A DNA stretch of 11,777 bases from Corynebacterium sp. (GTDB lineage: Bacteria; Actinomycetota; Actinomycetes; Mycobacteriales; Mycobacteriaceae): positions 1 to 11,777 of the forward strand of contig JAKDIS010000083.1 of assembly GCA_030450335.1 (NCBI GenBank). Reading direction: 5' to 3'. The position numbers and the translations under genes were made by a program. Of this stretch, positions 1 through 6,689 are shown piece after piece; the first letter of the stretch is position 1, and the number at the start of each line of letters is the position of its first letter. Below the pieces are notes generated by a model. It was not told the DNA's origin. It saw only the letters and a list, made by a program, of their open reading frames with translations, and did no database searches.

Positions 1-112
1 TGGTGCCCCCCGGGGGTCCTGGTGGGGGGGGGGGGGGGCCCGGGGCCGGGGGCGTTTTGGGCCCTATCCCCCCCATAAACCGCCTACTTCCGGCACGGGA
101 CGCGGGGAACCC
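1..112. other. Low-complexity G/C homopolymer region, probable contig end
   Basis: This stretch has an uninterrupted run of 15 G at 24-38, followed by further G4/G5 and C runs and a C7 tract near 69-75. I see no credible gene, start site or ribosome binding site in it. The run pattern differs from every other intergenic stretch in the window and resembles low-quality sequence at an assembly edge. If the G runs are real, they could form a G-quadruplex on the plus strand. The neighbouring minus-strand gene ends at 113, so errors here could also have changed its last codons. Confidence 0.6.
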
Positions 113-1186
113 CTAACCCATCCCTGGCGCCGTCGCCGGCACGATGACCACGGTGAAGGCGATGGCGAAGACAATGAGGACGGCGATGCTGAGGACGGTG
201 AACCGGAGCCGGTCGCGGATCACCCCGACGAACTCGCGGAGCACCGCGCTGGGGAAGTAGTACCAGGCGGTGGGCGCGCCGACGACGTGCGCGCGCATAC
301 CCAGCGTCCTCGTGAGGAGTGCGGCACGGAAGACGTGGTAGCTGCTGGTGGCGACGACTACCGGGGAGGACGGGTCGGAGAGCAGCTTCCGGGAGTAGCG
401 GAGGTTCTCCTCGGTGGTGCGGGACTCGGTCTCCGCGGTCACCGTGGCGGGGTCGGCACCCTGCGCGACCAGGTAATCGCGCATCGCCTCGCCCTCGGGT
501 CGCGGTTCATCGGGACCCTGTCCGCCACTGGGGATGAGCACCGGCTCGCCGTGGAACTGCTGCTGGACGGACAGTCCACGGTCCAGCCTGGCGGCGAGCA
601 GCGGTGGGACGTTGCCGTCGATGAGACCGGACCCGAGGACGATGACGGCCTCTGGGGCGGTACGGATGCGTCGCCAGCGGTAGAGCAGGGAGGCTGCGAA
701 GAAGGCGGCGAAGACGAAGCCGAAGTAGAACACCACCAGTACAACCGAGAGGTGTGTGGCGTACCGGAACATGTAGGCGGGGTCGGTACGAGGGGTCTCC
801 GGTGGGGCCAGGATCCCCAGCGTCGTCGGGAGGAACAGCAGCCCGAGCCCGGCGAGCAGCGCCAGCGCATTGCCCAGGGAGCGGCTCTCCTTGCGCAGTA
901 CGGTGGCGCCGGAGTACAGCAGGAAGATCATCAGCAACGGATAGCCGACCACGTTGCCCAGGATGAACAGGGCCATTGTCGTGATGCCGACGACGATCAG
1001 TGGCCCCGGGTGTCCCTGGTTGGTCAGCAGCAGGCCCACCCCGATGGCGAGCAGGCCGAGACCCATGGTCACGTAGACCGGTGTCGCGAGGCGTCTGCCG
1101 TCGCGGATGAGGCCGATCATCCCGGCCGCCAGAACTACGGCCCCGAAGATGATGACGCCGGCCACGATCGCTGGCGCTATTGTCAT
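113..1186 (-). CDS. YdcF/SanA-type DUF218 membrane protein
   Basis: Membrane protein of 357 aa with a C-terminal DUF218 (YdcF/SanA/ElyC-like) domain. The N-terminal half is hydrophobic, with about six likely helices (roughly residues 7-27, 36-55, 61-80, 81-97, 105-127, 145-168). The DUF218 domain follows at about 178-325: VIVLGSGL at 181-188, PPLLAARLDRG at 194-204, SGGQGPDE at 220-227, an ES.TTEEN segment at 254-261, and SSYHVFRA at 281-288. A last helix spans about 329-350. Family members act at the cell envelope (E. coli SanA and ElyC affect envelope integrity and peptidoglycan synthesis), but their biochemical activity is not settled. The ATG at 1186 has an AGGAG 5 nt upstream, which supports this start. 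It is divergent from the PAP2 gene across about 240 nt. The C-terminus abuts doubtful sequence and could be slightly wrong. Confidence 0.88.
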   Translation of the reverse strand: MTIAPAIVAGVIIFGAVVLAAGMIGLIRDGRRLATPVYVTMGLGLLAIGVGLLLTNQGHPGPLIVVGITTMALFILGNVVGYPLLMIFLLYSGATVLRKESRSLGNALALLAGLGLLFLPTTLGILAPPETPRTDPAYMFRYATHLSVVLVVFYFGFVFAAFFAASLLYRWRRIRTAPEAVIVLGSGLIDGNVPPLLAARLDRGLSVQQQFHGEPVLIPSGGQGPDEPRPEGEAMRDYLVAQGADPATVTAETESRTTEENLRYSRKLLSDPSSPVVVATSSYHVFRAALLTRTLGMRAHVVGAPTAWYYFPSAVLREFVGVIRDRLRFTVLSIAVLIVFAIAFTVVIVPATAPGMG

Positions 1187-1429
1187 CTGAACTCCTGCTG
1201 CGATGTCAGGGGGATTGGAATGCCCCGTAGTTTCTTCTGTTCATTGTCGGCCGTCACAATCCACCTGGTGGGAGCATTGCCAACGGCAGTCTATCGGAAG
1301 AATCCTCGATTCCGATGCCCCGGCTCGACCGGCGCTATCCTGTGCGATGTCGGCATTCACCCCAGGTTGGCCGATGCGCCCGATCTTTCATGTGGTGCGG
1401 TGGCGAAGGATATGTGAGGAGAAGGTGTG
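1187..1429. promoter_or_regulatory. Divergent intergenic region between DUF218 and PAP2 genes
   Basis: This 243-nt spacer separates two divergent genes, so promoters for both should lie here. On the plus strand TATCCT at 1336-1341 fits the actinobacterial TANNNT -10 pattern; no good -35 box sits 16-18 nt upstream. An inverted repeat, ATCGGAA at 1293-1299 and TTCCGAT at 1310-1316, lies just upstream of it and could be an operator. The PAP2 ribosome binding site (AGGAG, 1417-1421) closes the region. I see no gene here with convincing codon use. The promoter call is weak. Confidence 0.3.
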
Positions 1430-2317
1430 ATGAATGCTGTTGGCGAGAATGACCGTGAACAAGTCAGCCCGAACGCGATAACGGGGCGGCGATGGTGGAT
1501 CCTGTTGACGGTCAGCCTCGTTCTGCTCGTTGCGGTCTACTGGCTCGCCGTGTTGACGACTACCGGGCAGGAGCTGGAGAACGCTGCGTTGCGCGGGGCG
1601 GACCAGGCACCGGCCGCGGAATCGGATGGCGCATGGTCTGCGCTCGGTGACATCACGATATGGACCCTTGCAATAGCAACTGCGCTGGTCGGAATGATCG
1701 GGCTCCTTCGCCGTAAGGTGTTCCTGGCGGTGGTCGCGGTCTCGGTCATCGTGGGTGGGCAGATCGTGACCCAGGTGTTGAAACGATTCGTGCTGCCGCG
1801 GCCCGATCTGGTCGAGGTTTCCGGACACTACGCGCATAATTCCTTTCCCAGCGGGCACACCACGATCGCGATGACCGTGCTTGTCGCCCTGTTTCTCGTG
1901 GTTCCGTACCGGTGGCGAGGTGTGGCGATGTTCGTGGTCATGACGTGGGCGGTGGGTATCGGCGCATACACCACGACCGCGAAGTGGCATCGTTTCTCCG
2001 ATACGTTCGGCGCGGATATGGTGGCCCTGATCTGCGGGGCCGTCGCCGCTCTGCTCCTGCTTCGCCGTGGGGCCGTCACCGTGAGTAGGTCACGTCCGAA
2101 GGTGAGGGTCGTCTATGTCGTCGCGATGGCCGTGGTGGGCGCCTTTTCTCTCGCTGTCGGTACGTTTATCGGTGTGGCGTCCGGAATTCAGGATCTGCGG
2201 GATCCTATTATCGAGTGGAATTTGTATCTCACCGCGAACAGTCTGGCGACCGGGTGCTCCGTACTCTCAGCCTTGGCGTATTGGGCCACGTGGCGCCGTC
2301 TCGACGTGCGTGCCTGA
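1430..2317 (+). CDS. PAP2-family membrane phosphatase
   Basis: Integral membrane phosphatase of the PAP2 (type 2 phosphatidic acid phosphatase) superfamily, 295 aa. Relatives remove phosphate from phosphatidate, phosphatidylglycerophosphate or polyprenyl diphosphates with the active site on the outer face; the substrate here cannot be read from sequence. Visible motifs are K118...R124-P125 (one residue shorter between K and RP than the classical signature, in an LPRPD context), PSGH at 140-143, and H187...D191 as the third motif. The SR dipeptide usual in motif 3 is absent. Helices lie around 23-42, 76-93, 97-117, 145-160, 164-183, 196-212, 227-250 and 270-288. A GTG at 1427 precedes the ATG directly, but the ATG at 1430 has the better distance (8 nt) from AGGAG at 1417-1421. 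Third-position GC is clearly lower than in neighbouring genes. Confidence 0.88.
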   Translation: MNAVGENDREQVSPNAITGRRWWILLTVSLVLLVAVYWLAVLTTTGQELENAALRGADQAPAAESDGAWSALGDITIWTLAIATALVGMIGLLRRKVFLAVVAVSVIVGGQIVTQVLKRFVLPRPDLVEVSGHYAHNSFPSGHTTIAMTVLVALFLVVPYRWRGVAMFVVMTWAVGIGAYTTTAKWHRFSDTFGADMVALICGAVAALLLLRRGAVTVSRSRPKVRVVYVVAMAVVGAFSLAVGTFIGVASGIQDLRDPIIEWNLYLTANSLATGCSVLSALAYWATWRRLDVRA

Positions 2318-2331
2318 CGTTGCCTCGGCGA

Positions 2332-2345
2332 GCTCACCGGTGAGC
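2332..2345. terminator. Palindrome between convergent PAP2 and DUF1624 genes
   Basis: GCTCACCGGTGAGC is a perfect 14-bp palindrome that can fold as a 5-bp stem with a CCGG loop. It overlaps the minus-strand stop codon (2334-2336) and lies 14 nt after the PAP2 stop. There is no T tract on either side, so it would be at most a weak or Rho-assisted bidirectional terminator. Confidence 0.3.
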
Positions 2346-3575
2346 GCTCGGTGCGACCGTCCCGGTTTTCTCGGGCGCCCGGGGGCCGGACCCCCAGGTC
2401 GACGCGGTGTACATGGCCTGCTCCAGCGGCCCGCGGCGGAAGAAGTGCTTCCACACCGTGCAGAACACCACGGCCACGCCGAGGTAGCAGGCCAGCGGCA
2501 CCAGGGACACGCCCGGTTCGTCCGCCACGTCCGGCAGCCAGTGGTTGATCCCGGCGGACACCAGCGCCTGGCCCACGTACACGGTGAAGGCGCAGGAGCC
2601 CAGGGCGACGAGGGGGAACAGCCACCGTCCCGCCAGGTCACCGAGCCACAGGCACAGGGTCACGACCACCAGGCTGATGCCGGTGTTCAGCAGCAGGTCC
2701 GGGGTGGAGCCGGAGTGCGCGCCGGCGACCAGCAGCTCACCCGGGGAGGAGGTGGTGCCCATGGACATGCCGTACATCCGCCAGGCGGCGAAGACGGAGA
2801 TGTCGGAGGCCTCGGCGAGCTCGCGCAGGTCCATCCCCATGAGGTCCACGATCAGGGGTTGGACGTCGAAACGGGCGACCATCACCCAGGTGAACGCGGC
2901 CGAGCCGAGTGCGGCGACGAGCCCGGTGACCAGCCACACCACGCGCCTCGCCCTGTCCACACCCACGGTCATCACGCCCATGCCGAGCACGATGACGGGC
3001 AGCCAGGTGATCACCGGGTACATGCCGTCCAGCAGCAGCGCGCGCAGCGCGGTGGCGACGCCGTCCAGCGAGGTGAGGTGGTCGAGGCGGGGGACCACGG
3101 CGAGTTCGATCTCGCCGCCCTCGCTGCCGCCGCCTGCGGCGGGCAGGACGTCCCGCAGCCAGTACGACAGTTGCGGCAGGACGAGCATGCCGCCGGCGCC
3201 TAGGGCGAGCAGGGTGGTGCCGCGCAGCGTCACCAGTGCGGTGCAGATCAGGAAGGACGCACCGAGCGTGGCGAGCACGACGATCATGTTGGGTCCGGCG
3301 GACGCCAGCAGCACGCCGATGACCAGCAGGATCGCCCCGCGGATCGCGACGCGTCGGCGTACCTGCGAGGCGGGCACGCCGGACGCCAGGCCGTGGGAGG
3401 TCATCAGCGCCATGGACATGCCGGAGAGGAAGGCGAAGAGGATGGACGGCCACCCGGTGAACCACGTGGCCCAGGAGGCGGGGCCGAAGTGGTCGACGGT
3501 CATGCCGACGACGGCGACGGCGCGGGCGATGTCGAGCCCGAGGATGCGGTTCTGCTGTTTCTTCACGTTCTTCAC
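2334..3575 (-). CDS. Polytopic DUF1624/DUF418-type putative acyltransferase
   Basis: Multi-spanning membrane protein of 413 aa. The N-terminus has the signature of the DUF1624 (heparan-alpha-glucosaminide N-acetyltransferase-like)/DUF418 group: RILGLDIARAVAVVGMTVDHF at 10-30, with D15, R18 and H29, then an LFAFLSGMSMAL helix at 46-57. The C-terminus has a DUF418-like CAFTVYVGQALVS helix at 328-340 and an FRRGPLEQAMY motif at 379-389. About ten hydrophobic helices are visible. Relatives are thought to move acyl groups across or onto membrane or wall components; acceptor and donor are unknown here. An in-frame TAG lies two codons upstream, so translation begins at GTG 3575 or, with better spacing (10 nt) from AGGA at 3577-3580, at GTG 3566 (410 aa). 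It is divergent from the methyltransferase across 88 nt. The residue 141-165 segment rich in G and E is probably an external loop. Confidence 0.8.
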   Translation of the reverse strand: MKNVKKQQNRILGLDIARAVAVVGMTVDHFGPASWATWFTGWPSILFAFLSGMSMALMTSHGLASGVPASQVRRRVAIRGAILLVIGVLLASAGPNMIVVLATLGASFLICTALVTLRGTTLLALGAGGMLVLPQLSYWLRDVLPAAGGGSEGGEIELAVVPRLDHLTSLDGVATALRALLLDGMYPVITWLPVIVLGMGVMTVGVDRARRVVWLVTGLVAALGSAAFTWVMVARFDVQPLIVDLMGMDLRELAEASDISVFAAWRMYGMSMGTTSSPGELLVAGAHSGSTPDLLLNTGISLVVVTLCLWLGDLAGRWLFPLVALGSCAFTVYVGQALVSAGINHWLPDVADEPGVSLVPLACYLGVAVVFCTVWKHFFRRGPLEQAMYTASTWGSGPRAPEKTGTVAPSAHR

Positions 3576-3600
3576 GTCCTAGAGCATGCCGGAGCGTGTG

Positions 3601-3663
3601 CCCGGGGTCGTCAGTCCCGGGTATGACTTCGGCGGTATGACATCGGCGGTAGCCTTGTGTGTC
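3601..3663 (+). promoter_or_regulatory. Divergent promoter region with 14-bp tandem repeat
   Basis: Two adjacent copies of a 14-bp unit occur at 3620-3633 (GGTATGACTTCGGC) and 3634-3647 (GGTATGACATCGGC), one mismatch apart, followed by the start of a third (GGTAG). An inverted repeat CCCGGG at 3601-3606 and 3616-3621 precedes them. TAGCCT at 3650-3655 lies 8 nt before the methyltransferase ATG and fits a TANNNT -10 for a leaderless transcript. I see no Shine-Dalgarno sequence before that ATG. The repeats could be activator or repressor sites for either divergent gene. Confidence 0.4.
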
Positions 3664-4425
3664 ATGAGCGACAACCCTGAGGCGCCCCGCAGCAACTGGT
3701 TCACCGGCGGCGCGGAGTACGCGTCCTTCCGTCCGTCCTACCCCACGCAGGTGTCGGGGTTCCTGGCGGAGCACACGCCGGGCACGGGTGTGGCGGTGGA
3801 CGTGGGCTGCGGTACCGGGCAGCTGTCGGTGCAGTTGGCGGACTACTTTGACCGGGTGCTGGCGTTCGACCCCAGCGAGTCGCAGCTGGCGTCGGCCACG
3901 CATCACCCGAACATCGCCTACGGGGTGGCGTCGGCGGAGAAACTGCCGGTGGAGGACGGCTCGGCGGACCTGGTCACCGCGGCGCAGGCGGCGCACTGGT
4001 TCACGCTGCCGGACTTCTACGCCGAGGCCCGGCGTATCGGCCGGGAGGGCGCGTTGATCGCGCTGGTGAGTTACGGGGTGCTGCGGATCTCCGACGCGGA
4101 CGTGCAGGAGCGGTTCGGACGGTTCTACTACGACGAGATCGGGCCGTACTGGGATCCGGAGCGTCGCTACGTCGACGAGGGGTACCGCACGATGCCATTC
4201 CCCTTCGAGGAGCTGGACGTCCCGGAGCTCAGCATCGACGCGGACCTGGACCGGGAGGCGTTCCTGGGGTACGTGGGCACGTGGTCGGCGGTGCGTAAGG
4301 CGGAGCGGCAGGGCCGCTCGGACCTGTTCCAGAACTTCGCCTCGGACCTGGTGGACATCTGGGGCGACAACGGTCGCCCGCGTCAGGTGTCGTGGCCGGT
4401 GGCGGTGCGCGCCGGGCGGTTGTGA
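3664..4425 (+). CDS. Class I SAM-dependent methyltransferase (Methyltransf_11, TMT1-like)
   Basis: Cytosolic class I methyltransferase of 253 aa that should transfer a methyl group from S-adenosylmethionine to a small-molecule acceptor. SAM-binding motif I is VDVGCGTG at 45-52, the acidic residue after strand 2 is D69 in LAFDPS, the adenine-side AEKLP motif is at 91-95, and the post-motif AAQAAHWF is at 106-113. The YASFRPSYP segment at 19-27 before motif I is typical of the group containing yeast Tmt1 trans-aconitate methyltransferase, which ends like this one with an aromatic-rich acceptor domain (residues 137-245). The acceptor cannot be predicted. The open frame extends to ATG 3586, but I chose ATG 3664 because the family begins near here and the -10-like TAGCCT (3650-3655) would place the transcript start at this ATG. 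An 89-nt gap separates it from doxX, which has its own promoter. Confidence 0.83.
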   Translation: MSDNPEAPRSNWFTGGAEYASFRPSYPTQVSGFLAEHTPGTGVAVDVGCGTGQLSVQLADYFDRVLAFDPSESQLASATHHPNIAYGVASAEKLPVEDGSADLVTAAQAAHWFTLPDFYAEARRIGREGALIALVSYGVLRISDADVQERFGRFYYDEIGPYWDPERRYVDEGYRTMPFPFEELDVPELSIDADLDREAFLGYVGTWSAVRKAERQGRSDLFQNFASDLVDIWGDNGRPRQVSWPVAVRAGRL

Positions 4426-4443
4426 GGCGCACGTCACGAAAAG

Positions 4444-4487
4444 GTTGACACGTCAACCACCTCCGTTATCGTGGACACGTCAATCAC
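4444..4487 (+). promoter_or_regulatory. DoxX promoter with two RosR-like operator palindromes
   Basis: TTGACA at 4445-4450 and TATCGT at 4467-4472, 16 bp apart, make a good -35/-10 pair, with transcription expected near 4479. Two related 16-bp elements flank it: TTGACACGTCAACCAC at 4445-4460, inside the palindrome GTTGAC-AC-GTCAAC (4444-4457) that covers the -35, and TGGACACGTCAATCAC at 4472-4487, which covers the start point. The first matches all 14 core positions of the C. glutamicum RosR consensus as I remember it (TTGTTGAYRYRTCAACWA); the second has a degenerate left arm. This geometry suits repression by a MarR-type redox sensor. Which regulator binds is inferred. Confidence 0.6.
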
Positions 4488-4514
4488 TTCTCCGACCGGT
4501 AGCGAGGTCCCCTC

Positions 4515-4967
4515 ATGTCCACCGTCTCCACCGCTTCCACGAGCACCGTCAGCAACGTCGTCAGCAACATCGTCATCCTGCTCGCCCGCATCGCCCTGGG
4601 TGTGACCCTCTTCGCCCACGGCTGGCAGAAGTTCGTCACCAACGGCATCGACGCCACCGCCCAGGGCTTCGAGTCCATGGGTGTGCCCGCGGCGACCGCG
4701 GCGGCGGTCTTCGCCGCGGCCGTGGAGCTCGTCGGTGGTGTCCTGCTGATCATCGGCCTGCTCACGCCGCTGGTCGCCGTCCTCGTCGTCGCCGACATGG
4801 CCGGCGCGTTCTGGTACGCCCACAGTGACGCGGGCACCATCTTCGTCTCGGACGGCGGCTACGAGCTCGTGCTCGTGCTCGCCGCCGGCGCGGCGCTGGT
4901 CGGTGCGGTTGCGGGAGGACGCTACGGCGTCGACGGCCTGCTGCGCCGCCGTCGCGTCGCGAAGTGA
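4515..4967 (+). CDS. DoxX family membrane protein
   Basis: Small four-helix membrane protein of 150 aa in the DoxX family. Helices are visible around 16-35, 60-82, 84-101 and 116-134. Family features include RIALGVTLFAHGWQKF at 25-40 (R25, H35, G36, K39), ELVGGVLLIIGLLTP at 71-85, and GGYELVLVLA at 114-123. The C-terminus is basic (RRRR at 144-147) and probably cytosolic. DoxX proteins are linked to thiol and redox homeostasis in mycobacteria, and MhqP of B. subtilis belongs to a quinone-responsive MarR regulon; their chemistry is not well defined. The ATG at 4515 has GAGG 7 nt upstream. The two palindromes in the promoter imply control by a redox- or electrophile-sensing repressor. The aldehyde dehydrogenase follows after 119 nt with its own likely control region. 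Confidence 0.87.
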   Translation: MSTVSTASTSTVSNVVSNIVILLARIALGVTLFAHGWQKFVTNGIDATAQGFESMGVPAATAAAVFAAAVELVGGVLLIIGLLTPLVAVLVVADMAGAFWYAHSDAGTIFVSDGGYELVLVLAAGAALVGAVAGGRYGVDGLLRRRRVAK

Positions 4968-4971
4968 GTAA

Positions 4972-4987
4972 TGTGATTCAGCTCATA
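4972..4987 (+). promoter_or_regulatory. GlxR (CRP-like) box upstream of aldehyde dehydrogenase
   Basis: TGTGATTCAGCTCATA matches 10 of the 12 defined positions of the corynebacterial GlxR consensus TGTGANNTANNTCACA. It lies 115 nt before the aldehyde dehydrogenase start and directly after the doxX stop. An AT-rich tract (about 4985-5000), unusual for this sequence, follows it. The C. glutamicum ald gene is, to my knowledge, controlled by GlxR together with RamA and RamB, so the position is plausible. Binding is predicted only. Confidence 0.5.
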
Positions 4988-5027
4988 TTATAAAAAAATA
5001 GTGGTAGCCATCACGCGGTGGAGGCGC

Positions 5028-5077
5028 TAGGTTGGTCGTGGCACGAGAACCAACCAGACGACCCCTGCATTGGGAGG
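5028..5077 (+). promoter_or_regulatory. Nested inverted repeat and ribosome binding site in the aldehyde dehydrogenase leader
   Basis: An outer inverted repeat, GGTTGGT (5030-5036) and ACCAACC (5049-5055), encloses an inner one, TCGTG-G-CACGA (5036-5046). As RNA it could form a bulged hairpin; as DNA it could be one or two operators. TAGGTT at 5028-5033 is a possible TANNNT -10 overlapping the left arm, without a clear -35. A strong GGGAGG ribosome binding site at 5072-5077 lies 9 nt before ATG 5087. ACCCCT at 5060-5065 resembles a single RamA half-site, a weak match. Confidence 0.4.
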
Positions 5078-5086
5078 CACCGCACC

Positions 5087-6628
5087 ATGACCACCACAGC
5101 CACCGCCAGCAACGCCTACGCCGCCCCGGGTACCGAGGGCTCGCTCGTCTCCTTCAAGCCCCGGTACGAGAACTTCATCGGCGGCCAGTGGGTCGCCCCC
5201 GTCGACGGGCAGTACATCGAGAACATCAGCCCGGTCGACGGCAAGGTGTTCACCGAGGTCGCACGATCCCAGGCCGCCGACGTCGACAAGGCGGTGGACG
5301 CCGCCCACGCCGCGGCACCCGCCTGGGGCAGGACCAGTGTGCAGGACCGCTCCCGCGTCCTGCTCAAGATCGCCGACGTCATCGAGGAGAACCTCGAGAT
5401 GCTCGCCGTCGCCGAGACCTGGGACAACGGCAAGTCCGTGCGTGAGACGCTCGCCGCGGACCTCCCGCTCGCTGTCGACCACTTCCGCTACTACGCCGGT
5501 GCGCTGCGTGCCCAGGAGGGCTCGCTCTCGCAGATCGACGAGAACACCGTGGCCTACCACTTCCACGAGCCGCTCGGCGTGGTCGGCCAGATCATCCCCT
5601 GGAACTTCCCGATCCTCATGGCCGCGTGGAAGATCTGTCCCGCCCTCGCCGCGGGCAACGCCATCGTGCTCAAGCCCGCCGAGCAGACCCCGGCGTCGAT
5701 CCTGCTGGTCGCCGAGCTGATCTCCGACATCCTGCCGGACGGGGTGCTCAACATCGTCAACGGTCTCGGTGAGGAGGCTGGTGCGGCGCTGACGCAGAAT
5801 GACCGCATCGCCAAGATCGCCTTCACCGGTTCCACCGAGGTCGGCAAGATCATCAACAAGGCCGTCGCCGACAAGCTCATCCCGGTGACCCTCGAGCTCG
5901 GCGGCAAGTCGCCGAACGTCTTCTTCGGCGACATCATGGACGCCGACGACTCCTTCCGGGAGAAGACCCTCGAGGGTCTGGCCATGTTCGCCCTGAACCA
6001 GGGTGAGGTGTGCACCTGCCCCTCACGTGCGCTGATCCAGGAGGACATCGCCGACGAGTTCCTCGACCTCGCCGTCGAGCGCGTCCGCTCGATCAAGGCC
6101 GGCAACCCGCTGGACCCTGCCACGATGATCGGCGCGCAGGCCTCGCTGGAGCAGATGGACAAGATCACCAGCTACCTGAAGTCCGGTCCCGAGGAGGGCG
6201 CGGAGGTCCTCATCGGCGGCGGTGTGCGCACCGTCGACGGCCTGGAGAACGGCCTGTACGTGGAGCCCACGATCCTCAAGGGAAACAACGCCATGCGCTG
6301 CTTCCAGGAGGAGATCTTCGGCCCGGTCCTCGCCGTGACCACCTTCAAGGACTTCGACGAGGCCATCCAGATCGCCAACGACACCGACTACGGTCTCGGT
6401 GCCGGCGTCTGGGCCCGCGACGGCCGCACCGCCTACCAGGCGGGCCGCGCCATCGAGTCCGGTCGCGTGTGGGTGAACAACTACCACTCCTACCCGGCGC
6501 ACGCGGCGTTCGGCGGCTACAAGAAGTCCGGCATCGGGCGCGAGACGCACCTGATGATGCTGGACCACTACCAGCAGACCAAGAACCTGCTGTGGTCCTA
6601 CGACGAGAACCCGAACGGCCTGTTCTGA
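5087..6628 (+). CDS. ald: NAD(P)+-dependent aldehyde dehydrogenase (AldB/Ald-like)
   Basis: Cytosolic aldehyde dehydrogenase of 513 aa, near the usual family length, oxidising aldehydes to carboxylic acids with NAD(P)+. Motifs are complete: PWNFP at 171-175 with N173, VLKPAE with K196, the FTGSTEVG nucleotide loop at 246-253, LELGGKSPN with general base E270, nucleophile C309 in [11 protein letters not shown] (304-314), and EEIFGPV at 408-414. The [11 protein letters not shown] form and the long N-terminus place it with E. coli AldB and C. glutamicum Ald (acetaldehyde/ethanol use), not with betaine aldehyde or succinate semialdehyde enzymes. The frame runs back to GTG 5018, but GGGAGG at 5072-5077 and the family N-terminus favour ATG 5087. 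The GlxR-like box suggests carbon-source control. A DJ-1/PfpI gene follows 61 nt downstream and may be co-transcribed. The symbol is by similarity; the substrate range is inferred. Confidence 0.93.
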   Translation: MTTTATASNAYAAPGTEGSLVSFKPRYENFIGGQWVAPVDGQYIENISPVDGKVFTEVARSQAADVDKAVDAAHAAAPAWGRTSVQDRSRVLLKIADVIEENLEMLAVAETWDNGKSVRETLAADLPLAVDHFRYYAGALRAQEGSLSQIDENTVAYHFHEPLGVVGQIIPWNFPILMAAWKICPALAAGNAIVLKPAEQTPASILLVAELISDILPDGVLNIVNGLGEEAGAALTQNDRIAKIAFTGSTEVGKIINKAVADKLIPVTLELGGKSPNVFFGDIMDADDSFREKTLEGLAMFALNQGEVCTCPSRALIQEDIADEFLDLAVERVRSIKAGNPLDPATMIGAQASLEQMDKITSYLKSGPEEGAEVLIGGGVRTVDGLENGLYVEPTILKGNNAMRCFQEEIFGPVLAVTTFKDFDEAIQIANDTDYGLGAGVWARDGRTAYQAGRAIESGRVWVNNYHSYPAHAAFGGYKKSGIGRETHLMMLDHYQQTKNLLWSYDENPNGLF

Positions 6629-6689
6629 TTCACCGGCGTAGCGTGGGTGGGTGCCAGAGAACGACTCTCGTCAAGGAGGTACACCACCC

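Noticed and set aside
287..1417. Long plus-strand open frame antisense to the DUF218 gene
   Set aside because: The translation is rich in G, E, Q, H and R, without domain-like pattern, and lies opposite a gene with clear motifs; open antisense frames are common in GC-rich coding DNA.
2115..3582. Plus-strand open frames of 345-362 codons opposite the DUF1624/DUF418 gene
   Set aside because: Their compositions (Pro/Arg/Gly/His or Ser/Thr/Arg-rich) look like antisense shadows, while the minus strand encodes regular membrane helices and known motifs.
2737..4437. 566-codon minus-strand open frame crossing two genes
   Set aside because: It runs through the methyltransferase in antisense and the acyltransferase in a wrong frame, with an Arg/His/Pro-rich translation and no recognisable domain.
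4436..5000. A toxin-antitoxin or CRISPR-like repeat unit suggested by the paired 16-bp elements near doxX
   Set aside because: There are only two imperfect copies, they coincide with -35 and start-point positions, and no spacer array or toxin-like gene is nearby; operators explain them better.
5018..5086. Longer N-terminus for the aldehyde dehydrogenase from GTG 5018
   Set aside because: A GGGAGG ribosome binding site at 5072-5077 points to ATG 5087, and the extra residues would be encoded by the inverted-repeat leader.
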